Assembly (NCBI GenBank): GCA_949987565.1
Contig: OX465104.1
Coordinates: forward strand, 5,919,248-5,983,247
Direction of reading: 5' to 3'
DNA from: Luidia sarsii
Taxonomy: Eukaryota; Echinodermata; Asteroidea; Paxillosida; Luidiidae
DNA length: 64,000 bases
The notes beneath the pieces were generated by a model that had not been told where the DNA came from, ran no database searches, and saw only the letters and a list, made by a program, of their open reading frames with translations. The number at the start of each line of letters is the position of its first letter. The stretch's first letter is position 1. The translations under genes were made by a program, and so were the position numbers. Positions 56,700-64,000 of this stretch are shown here, piece after piece.

Positions 56700-59600
56700 C
56701 TGAATTTGGAGACAGAAACAAAAAAAGGTTGATACTTATGACTCTGTTACTTGGACTGTGTCAGATCCAAAACCAAAATCAAAGCTGCGTACCAGTGCAG
56801 TACTTTAGCTCTGACTTTGTCCTTGTTATCAACTAGCCGAAAATAGAGGCTGTAATTCTTTTTCCTTTTAAAGTTGAAGGCTAACATGAAGCATTGTTTA
56901 CTGCCAGAGGGATGTCGTCGTTCTGTGGGCCGACCAAAGATGCGTTGGGTGAACAACATCAGAGAATGGTCAGATTGTGATACCAGCGGACTGAAAGAAG
57001 CAGCACTGGAACGGTGGGCAGTGGTGGGAGCGGCACCAGTGATGCAAGTAGTGTATAATATTTTTGGAGAACAAGGGCAAATCTCTTTGTCTATTGATTG
57101 ATTGATTGATTGACTTTTGAATGTACATGGTTGTCAGAAGTAGACGGGTGGGAAAAACACAGTCGTTGGAGTGTAAGCAGTGGGTTCATGAACCGACTCT
57201 TGGAATGAAGGATTCTCAATCGGAGGCCCATGAAGGCGTGCTCTCTTTGAGTCAGGCCGGGGGAGACGGAGAGGCTGTACCTGCTGCATAAGGTATCCTG
57301 TGATGATGAGGGTGTCTGGCGTCAGTACTTGCTGGTGCTCTGGTCGCCCTGCTTGGATCCCTTGAAGGCACTCTGTTCTGGCTGTGCAGGAAGTGGCTCA
57401 GGACGCTGTACAAGAGTGGCCTGCAAAAATATCACAGACCCCCGGCCAAAAAACTCATTGAGGGACAAATCAGAGTAGGTTCACAGAGCAACGTGGAGGG
57501 AATTCAAGGACCGCTATTTCTCAAATCAGTGGGATTGATTCTTGTTTTTGGTCTTCGAGGGTCCTAGAGTTTCAAGTCGGATTGATTCATGACATCCTTA
57601 AGAGCCAAAGTATTAAATGGAAGTCTTCCTTGGGATGCAGGATGGAAACGACAGTAACTTGATCTGAAGCTTGCATTTTGTTGGCTTTTTGGAAGCAGAG
57701 GCGAAACAGATACTGAAGTCTCAACTAGAGAACGGCTGAAAAAATCTATGCTTAGCTAATTATCCGATCTTCACCTTTATATGCCGAGTGTGGACATCAT
57801 TGATCAATTTCCCTGTATACCATGGGGTAGAACAAAGCCAATGTCCAGCCCACTGAGAAGGTACCAGACTACCGGGGGGTATCTTGGCTAGGCCCTGCCT
57901 CTATTTTTGGTTTACACTGCTTTTAATGGACAGAAAGCCAAGGTGGTGTGAATTGTGCAAAAGATCCGTTCCAAAACCCTGAGTTCACTGAAGTCTACTA
58001 GTGCAGTAGTGCCACTCACACTGTGGCCGTGTCCCTGTCCTCTGTGATGTTCAGCTCACCAACCAGGAACTCCCTGTCCAGAGGTGTCTGGGGCTGGCCG
58101 GATTCTGGGCAACAAAGGACCGACGTGAAACGTCACAATTTTAATATCTACCATTGAGAAAGGTCCTGCTAGGATTGAAACATCAGGCCCTCTAACTTTT
58201 GAGATTTATCATTGTTTCCTATTCACTCTCTTCCCCTTCCTTCCTGTATCTGTTTTCTCCTCGTCACTCTGCCTTTGAGAAAGGTGCTGCTAGGATCGAA
58301 ACGTCAGGCCCACTAAATTTACAGATTTGCATTTTGGTAATTTTAGTCAGTAAGCAGTTTGCAACATGTTGCTATATCGCTTTAAGTTCAATATCAAACC
58401 AATCCAGTGGGAGGGTAAAAGTTAAGACCAAACAGTGAATGTACTTGCTTTTCAGTAAATCTAGTAAGCTTAACTTCAGTCCGTTCACTGCAAGAAGAGC
58501 TGGTGCATATTCTATGGGTGCGGTAACCATAACCTGAAACTTCATCCTCCTGAGGGACTCCGACCAGTACTGCAACTAGAGCAGTTACCACAAATAGAGC
58601 ATATGCACAACACTGGCCCAGGGTGGATTTCACAAAGCCTTACGATGCATCGTAACTCAACTTACGATGGATAACCCATCGTAGGTTGTGATAGGCCGTA
58701 CGGTTTCTGTGCATTGCTCAAGTTTTGATGAGTTTGGTGAAATCGACAGCAGGACTGTTTACTGTTCGTGAGGCCATATGGAAGGTGGCACTCCTCTTGA
58801 CTGGCAGGCAATCATTAATTAAGAACCTTGATGAGCCAGCTGTGGGTGGACTGGAGGAAGTGAGCATCCCATAGTGCCCATACCATAGCATTTAAGGCCG
58901 AGGTCGAGCTCAACTTGGATTGGACAGACTGTTGATAGTAAACGGATTACCTGCCCAGTTAATCAGTTGATGCTAGCGATGCTAGTTAGTAGTGAGAGGT
59001 TTACCTGCCATTAGCACCGACGATGAATACTTGTATTTGTTGAACTCCAGGTACTCTCGGATGAGCTCGTTGATCAGCATGTTCTCGTTGCTCAGCGGAG
59101 GTCGGGGGTCACCCTGGTCGTCCAGGGCGTGGAACACCTCTGCGCGCACCCTGGCCTTGATCTGACCCATGACCCCTCGGGACTCCAGCGTCTCCTTCAA
59201 AACTAGCCGTGAAAGGATTGACGAGGAATGTCACAATGTGTTAGTAACTGTCAATAGTCAGTCTAGTGACTAGTGACAGTAGTGTTACTGTTAGTCCGAC
59301 TGTTTGACTTTGAGGACTGTGGTAAATGTTTGGAAATTGTGAATTATTAAAGCTCTCTTACTCTTACTCTTCTTACTCTAGTCTTAGACTAGCTAGATGT
59401 AAAAAAAAAAATTCCATTAAGTTTAATAACACGATTTGATAACTATAATAAAGTAATATAATAACTAAAATACAAAAATGTTGCAAACTGCTTACTGAGT
59501 TACCGACTTAAAATAAAATTACTAAAAAGCAAATCTCAAAATTTAGTGGGCCTGACGTTTCGATCCTAGCAGGACCTTTCTCTGCCTTTGAAAAAAGGTC

Positions 59601-59898
59601 CTGCTAGAGCTAGGATCGAAACGTCAGGCCCTCTCAATTTTGAGAATATAATAATAAAAAATTAATATTAATAACTAACTAAAAAACTCAGTAACTCAAC
59701 TGAGTCTACACTGTGACTTTGACTTAGACTTGTGTCTTTTGTGAGTGTGTAATTTCGTAAATAGTTCCCAAGATCCTCGGTGCTTGTCGAAAAGGGTAGC
59801 GAGGATTTAGGCTCTGTTTACGGATCTCTAGTCACTGCAGCTGCATCAGAATAAATATGACGAGAATTACCGGATTTTAGCTCTTGAACCGACGTCAT
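56641..59898 (-). CDS. CEP20: CEP20 (FOPNL/FOR20), centriolar satellite and basal body protein, 5 exons
   Basis: A small TOF/LisH-domain protein of the FOP family, needed for centriole/basal body docking and cilium assembly. Five reverse-strand exons join in frame to 169 codons plus stop, against 174 in human. Seen: MTSVQELKSVLKETLESRGV at the N-terminus, ARVRAEVFHALDDQGDPRPP, then the LisH motif NMLINELIREYLEFNKYKYS, SGQPQTPLDREFLVGELNI and PLLYSVLSHFLH. After that the tail diverges from vertebrates and ends EEEPLILKGGRR. The last two exons are therefore less certain than the first three. Start: an ATG fitting the phase, 112 bp from the divergent ATG of the secreted-protein gene. A family B pair and a LINE fragment lie in its introns. 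Confidence 0.95.
56874..57115 (+). mobile_element. 5'-truncated non-LTR retrotransposon (LINE) 3' end
   Basis: It encodes GRPKMRWVNNIREWSDCDTS, then LKEAALERWAVV: the C-terminal end of ORF2 as seen in many LINE clades. It ends in an (ATTG)n tail, gattgattgattgattgac. It is antisense to CEP20, within intron 4. Confidence 0.8.
57281..57420 (-). CDS. CEP20: CEP20 exon 4
   Basis: Acceptor atttttgcag. PLLYSVLSHFLHSQNRVPSR matches the family; the rest is Arg/His/Pro-rich. The donor g|gtacag is fair. If unused, the frame stops 15 bp later, giving a shorter C-terminus. Confidence 0.8.
58020..58104 (-). CDS. CEP20: CEP20 exon 3
   Basis: Acceptor ttgcccag, donor gt|gtgagt. ESGQPQTPLDREFLVGELNI then TEDRDTATV. 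Confidence 0.95.
58150..58380 (-). mobile_element. Family B element, two adjoining reverse copies
   Basis: gagaaaggtcctgctaggat...gaaacatcaggccctc and, 115 bp on, gagaaaggtgctgctaggat...cgtcaggcccactaaa, ending ttttagtcagtaagcagttt. The intervening ctcttccccttccttcctg is the complement of the body seen at 26070. Confidence 0.8.
58620..58760. repeat. Foldback MITE remnant
   Basis: ggtggatttcacaaagcctt, gatgcatcgtaactcaactt, ending gagtttggtgaaatcgac. A related sequence lies at 18275-18330. Confidence 0.5.
59005..59202 (-). CDS. CEP20: CEP20 exon 2: TOF/LisH domain
   Basis: Acceptor acggctag, donor g|gtaaac. VLKETLESRGVMGQIKARVR and the LisH helix pair LINELIREYLEFNKYKYSSS. Confidence 0.97.
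59480..59645. mobile_element. Family B element, foldback copy in CEP20 intron 1
   Basis: tgttgcaaactgcttactga at the left; arms tctcaaaatttagtgggcct and the inverse gccctctcaattttgaga; centre ctctgcctttgaaaaaagg. Confidence 0.8.
59871..59898 (-). CDS. CEP20: CEP20 exon 1
   Basis: Nine codons plus one base, MTSVQELKS; donor g|gtaatt. The equivalent human start is MATVAELKA. Confidence 0.93.
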
Positions 59899-60010
59899 CT
59901 TGCCTTGGTCAAATTTAGCGGGGTTTCGATGTTTGTAAATACTGCGCAATGCAATGGCAGCAAACATCACAGGGCGCCCTCTAACGGACGATGGCGCTTA
60001 AATATCAATC
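59899..60010. promoter_or_regulatory. 112-bp bidirectional promoter between CEP20 and the secreted-protein gene
   Basis: Two start codons face away from each other with 112 bp between. No TATA box at usable spacing. It contains GGGCGCCCTCTAAC (59972-59985; the complement resembles the CTCF core), gatggcgc and a tgcgcaatgc/aatgca cluster. Transcription starts must lie within or inside the first exons. Confidence 0.7.
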
Positions 60011-60074
60011 ATGGCGTCCTGGGTAACCAGTTTCTATGCACTCTGCCTGTTCATCTGTGGTCTACTTTTGTCGG
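60011..60074 (+). CDS. Secreted protein exon 1: signal peptide
   Basis: 21 codons plus one base; donor g|gtaaat. A hydrophobic core, FYALCLFICGLLL. Confidence 0.75.
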
Positions 60075-62340
60075 GTAAATTGCTCATTATTCACCCTTTT
60101 CTTCAAATTGATAAGGATCTAATATTCTGGAATTTTGATGGAATACTTTTTTACAGAATCGATCGCAGTGAAAAGTGAAAAATACAGTGAGGGCTGAGGA
60201 GGCGGTCTCGACTGTCAATGAGTGAATTGACTCAATAACTCAATAATGTCACGACAAAATAATGTCGTACCGACTTGTTAAGAATAAGAGTCGTACTCGT
60301 AGTCGTAGGCCTATACCTAGGCCTCTCTTGTTGTATGAATCGTGTTTAGATACGAGAGTCAAATACTATAATCGTTAAAAGGGGAATATTACTTTTTTTT
60401 AGGAGAACAGTTTCTATGCAGTAAACAACAGTTCCACATTCTGACAACACTTGATGCCCTGCGTACAAATACAAACCCTTTCCTTTGATACTAACTTATT
60501 GTTTTACTTTTATTTAGACGAGGACAGAAATGTTATTTAATTAAGTGTTGGACTTACTTATTGATATTAATAAGTAATTTCCTAGTTAATAGTAATTGAC
60601 TGTTTCTCAGTTTCCCATCTACTCTAGGCTTTAGCCTTCACATGATTACTACATGACCTTTGAGAAAGGTCCTGCTAGGATCGAAACGTCAGGCCCACTA
60701 AATGTTGTGATAGTTTAGTGAGTAGTGTCCACAATTAACTGTAAGTGTGCAGAATTGGTCATAACATGTATACATTTTTATAGGCTTTGTGGTGTGTAAG
60801 GCACATTCAAAATGGGAACTAAATTGCCCCTCCCCCCCCCCCCCCGTTTTTCTCCGCAGTCAACACAAACCTATGGCACTACCCGTCCTGCGTACTGTTT
60901 GATCTGGACAATGGGCCGTGCCTGGATGTGTTCTTCCGATACTTTGATGGCTACGCATCGGCAGTGGGGCAGGGGGAACTGGTTCACCACGAATGGGTGC
61001 TGTACCTGGACCACATCTATGACTACGATGACAAGAGCGACACAAACTGTGAAATAAGTGAGTGGAAAACAAAACAGTTCAAAACACATTGTCGTCCGTG
61101 TATTTCTCTGCACGAGGCTTTTTGTTTGACTCCTACCCTAGGATCCTATAGGAAGGTCACTAGTTTGTCCCCGACCAATAGACCGATTGCGCGACCACTG
61201 TTTACATGCCATCGAGTGACTTATAGTGTGTATCTTTGCATCTCATTTGTGAAAGAGCAGCAATGGAAATGTACATGTACAAAGAAGAATTTGGACTAAT
61301 AGTCTTCTTTGCTCATTTCCGCTGCTGTTCTGCACCAAATCAGATGCAAAACTGCCCCACGTGACGGCATGTAAACATTGGTCGCGCAATTGGTCTATAG
61401 AGAGGACCTGATGTTTCATACGCTACAGGACCTTGAACTCCTTGTGTGAGTCTGGGGGAAACTGATGAAAGAGTAAACATTGGAATGACTTGTGCAAGTC
61501 TAATTCATTCAGTCTTTCATGCCGAGAGGTTGGCGTTGACTTCAGTATTAAGTATTCCATTTTTGCATCAATACTAAATGTTGAAATGACATGCACAAGT
61601 CTAATTTATCCATAGACTCCCAATACCAAGAAGCTGGCATTTTTTTTTTCTCCAGAGACTCAATGTTGAAATGACTTGTGCAAGTCTAATTTTTCCAAAC
61701 TCCTATCGGTAAGAGGCTGGCATTGTATTTTTCATGAGACTAAACATTGAAATGACTTGAATTGTCTTGTACACTTGACAGTATACAATGAAATGACTTG
61801 TGCAAGTCTAATGTATCCATCAGCTTTCATTATTTTTGTGCACTTCAAAGTGCACAATGAAATGACATGTATTGTTTTGTTCACTTGACAGTGTACGATG
61901 AAATGACTTGTGCAAGTCTAATGTATCCATCAGCTTTCATTGTTTTTTTTTGCACTTGAGATCGAGAGTGCACAATGAAATGAGTTGTGTAAGTCTAGTC
62001 TGTCCAGACTCTCATGGTCGAGAGCCTGCAAGTTAACAGCCTCCCCCCCCAAAAAAAACCTTGTTTTTAATCAAAATTGCTTGACCCCCATCGATTAGAG
62101 CGGAGGTCCAGGAACAGCGAGGACTTTGTCAACGCCACTTGGACGCAGGACGGCTTCTCCACTTGCTCCCAGACCGGCGTGGACCGCTTCAACTCCTGGT
62201 GGGCCTTTGTCTGCTCCGGCCACTGCGTGGAGGATGACAACTGCCGCCGCTACCCGTTCTTCCTCGGCCAGCACCTGTGGAACAACTGCTCCTGGGACGA
62301 GGAACAGGACCAGCCTTCCTACGACCTGGCACTGCCCTAG
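60011..62340 (+). CDS. Unrecognised secreted Cys-rich protein, 3 exons, 167 aa
   Basis: I do not recognise the family. Three exons with good GT-AG borders join in frame to 167 codons plus TAG. The first exon is a signal peptide (MASWVTSFYALCLFICGLLL then S). The mature part has eight Cys (PSC, GPC, TNC, STC, FVC, GHC, DNC, NNC), so four disulfides are possible. It has two N-glycosylation sequons (NAT, NCS), many aromatic residues (LWHYPS, VFFRYFDGY, RFNSWWAF), acidic DHIYDYDDKSD and a KRRSR site that could be cut by furin-type proteases. No transmembrane segment follows the signal. The last exon is strongly GC-biased, like other exons here. It is expressed divergently from CEP20, which hints at co-regulation but proves nothing about function. 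Confidence 0.8.
60655..60712 (-). repeat. Family B fragment
   Basis: ctttgagaaaggtcctgcta then ggatcgaaacgtcaggccca, near-consensus. Confidence 0.75.
60860..61057 (+). CDS. Secreted protein exon 2
   Basis: Acceptor tttctccgcag, donor a|gtgagt, phase 1 to 1. NLWHYPSCVLFDLDNGPCLD and LVHHEWVLYLDHIYDYDD. Confidence 0.85.
   Translation, partial: STQTYGTTRPAYCLIWTMGRAWMCSSDTLMATHRQWGRGNWFTTNGCCTWTTSMTTMTRATQTVK
61181..61395. mobile_element. 215-bp MITE with TA duplication and about 30-bp TIRs
   Basis: TA then GACCGATTGCGCGACCACTG/TTTACATGCC; the complement at 61366-61395 then TA. It lies in intron 2 of the secreted-protein gene. Confidence 0.8.
61480..61995 (+). repeat. Degenerate tandem repeat with gaaatgacttgtgcaagtct core
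   Basis: Seven or more units of about 60-90 bp share aatgacttgtgcaagtctaa, then tccatcagctttcat in the later ones. Confidence 0.8.
62099..62340 (+). CDS. Secreted protein exon 3
   Basis: Acceptor atcgattag; the pyrimidine tract is weak. SEDFVNATWTQDGFSTCSQT, WWAFVCSGHCVEDDNCRRYP and WNNCSWDEEQDQ, then TAG. Confidence 0.82.
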
Positions 62341-62399
62341 GTTTTGAATCGAAGGGCTTCTTAGGTCCGGGGCTCGGGCTTCTTTTCATTCCCCATTCA

Positions 62400-63245
62400 T
62401 AAATGTAGGAAAATCAGAGGGCTGTTAGGATCAATTCGTTGTGGAAGTTCCTGCTAGGATCAATTCCTTGAGGAAGGCCATGTTAGGATGAATTCCTTGA
62501 GGAAGGTCCTGCTAGGATCAATTTCTTTTGGAAAATCCTGCTAGGATCAATTCCTTTAGCAAGGTTCTGTTAGGAGCAATGCCTTGACTAAGGTCCTGCT
62601 AGGATCATTTGCTAGATGAAGGTATTGTTAGTGTCGATTCCTAGAGGAAGGTCCTGGTAGGATCAATTCCTTAAGGAAGTTCCTGCTAGGATCAGTTCCT
62701 TGAGGAAGGTCATACTAGGATCAGTTCCTTGAGGAAGGTCCTACTAGGATCAGATCCTTGAGGAAGGTCCTACTAGGATCAGTTCCTTGAGGAAGGTCCT
62801 ACTAGGATCAGATCCTTGAGGAAGGTCATACTAGGATCAGATCCTTGAGGGAGGTCCTGCTAGGATCAGTTCCTTGAGGAAGGTCCTGTTGGGATCAATT
62901 CCTTAAGGGAGGTCCTGTTAGGATCAGTTTCTTGAGGAAGGTCCTTTTAGGATCAGTTCCTAGAGGAAAGTCCTTTTAGGATCAGTTCCTAGAGGAAGGT
63001 CCTGTTAGGATCAGTTCCTAGAGGAAGGTCCTGTTAGGATCAGTTCATTGAGGGAGGTCCTGTTAGGATCAATTTCTAGAGGAAGGTCCTTCAGTTAGGA
63101 TCAATTCCTTGTGTAAGGTCCTGTTAGAATCGATTCCATTAGGAAGGTCCTGCTAGAATCAATTCCTTGAGGAAGGTCTTGTTAGGATCAATTCCTTGCA
63201 GAGGGTCCTGCTCCTGATAGGATCAATTCTTTGGGGAAGGTCTTG
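62400..63245 (+). repeat. 30-bp minisatellite (GATCAGTTCCTTGAGGAAGG...)
   Basis: More than 25 units of aggatcagttccttgaggaa plus ggtcctacta, most uniform at 62690-62900. The core aaggtcctgctaggatc equals the family B core. Confidence 0.92.
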
Positions 63246-63369
63246 TAAGTGTATGGTGCTCTTAGGGAAGACTTTGCAATAGGTAATTCCTATGAGAAAT
63301 CTACCATTGAACTTGAGACATTGGAGCAGTCAGTGATTACCCAAAAGAAAGAGTACTAATTATTATAAT

Positions 63370-63475
63370 ACAAAAGTGTTGCCAACTGCTTACTGACTAA
63401 ATTTACCAAAACGCAAATCTCAAAATTAAGTGGGCCTGACGTTTTGATCCTAGCAGGACCTTTCTCAAAAAGAAA
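63370..63475 (+). repeat. Family B copy
   Basis: tgttgccaactgcttactga, ctcaaaattaagtgggcctg and ttgatcctagcaggaccttt. Confidence 0.75.
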
Positions 63476-63982
63476 GAGAAAATCTATTCAAAGGGGCATT
63501 CCAAAATTGAAATTTTGATTAGCTTGAGCCGACTTTATTCTCCCATTCCAAATGTGCTAGTTCCCAATTTTTTTTATTTTGGAAAATCCGAAGTAGTCGT
63601 AAGTTCTTTTGTGTATTTGGTCAGTAGATTTATTTGGAAAAAGGGAATTTTTTCAGACTGCATATATGTCTACCTCATATCAGTCTTTTATTTTTAATTG
63701 ATAAGCAATGAATATATTTTATATTGATTAACAATGATATAAATGTAACTTTAACTCATCAGGAATTTTTGAAAGTAGAAGTTAGTACTGTCAGGAAATT
63801 ATTTTGAAAAAAGATCAAACACAGGTAATGAGTGATCTATCGGGGTAAAGAATATTTTGGGCTATTTTTATATTTCAAAGATGTTTTCATGTTGCGATTG
63901 TGAGCCAGTGGATAATACAACTTTTTTCACATTTCTGGAGGTGCTTGGCAATCATGCTATTTCATCCAAATTCATTCTTGTA

Positions 63983-63988
63983 AATAAA
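63983..63988 (+). terminator. Candidate poly(A) signal at the window edge
   Basis: AATAAA in an AT-rich stretch. It could end the secreted-protein transcript, which would then carry the minisatellite in its 3'UTR. Context beyond the window is unknown. Confidence 0.25.
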
Positions 63989-64000
63989 ATGGTATTTTTA

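Noticed and set aside
62077..62098. An ATG upstream of the last secreted-protein exon as its true start
   Set aside because: It would skip a clean signal-peptide exon and a phase-matched exon 2. The acceptor at 62098 fits better.

Overview
The window is eukaryotic nuclear DNA from a metazoan, most likely an invertebrate marine deuterostome. An echinoderm is my best guess, but that rests on the style of the repeats (tRNA-derived SINEs, foldback MITEs, the CCAATTTCATAGAGCT family) and is an inference. Exons are short, GC-rich and in GT-AG frame register. Introns and flanks are full of microsatellites, minisatellites and short mobile elements. Most long open frames here are artefacts of low-complexity DNA.

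The layout is as follows. (1) Positions 1-9687 hold repeats and candidate 5' elements of the first gene, including a cluster of promoter motifs at 6757-6984 and a possible 19-nt start microexon at 6008-6026. (2) Positions 9688-30976 (+) hold ANKFN1 (Wide awake/nmf9 family) in 19 recognisable exons: a Ser-rich N-terminus, two ankyrin repeats, one fibronectin III domain split over three exons, a long conserved middle and a C-terminal Ras-association-like domain. One exon (20593-20707) carries an apparent +1 frameshift. (3) Positions 30977-40500 hold 3' flank, a probable late poly(A) signal at 39226 and a series of MITEs, one nested with a TTAA duplication. (4) Positions 41070-53373 (+) hold a complete nine-exon SLC25A38, the mitochondrial glycine carrier (299 aa), with a CpG-rich promoter bearing an NRF1-type site and a 2.4-kb 3'UTR. 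(5) Positions 59898-56641 (-) hold a complete five-exon CEP20/FOPNL (FOR20; 169 aa), tail-to-tail with SLC25A38. (6) Positions 60011-62340 (+) hold a three-exon gene for a 167-residue secreted Cys-rich protein that I do not recognise. It lies head-to-head with CEP20, the two start codons 112 bp apart. (7) Positions 62400-64000 hold a 30-bp minisatellite and AT-rich DNA.

The genes have unrelated jobs: neuronal clock-output scaffold, mitochondrial glycine import for heme synthesis, basal-body/cilium protein and secreted protein. Shared promoter architecture links only the last two. The observations that most deserve follow-up are: the seven-fold tandem duplication of an ANKFN1 3' splice site; an internal TATA/Inr promoter predicted to make an ankyrin-less ANKFN1; the frameshifted exon; the unrecognised secreted protein and its bidirectional promoter; and a satellite in its 3' flank that appears to derive from a dispersed repeat family.
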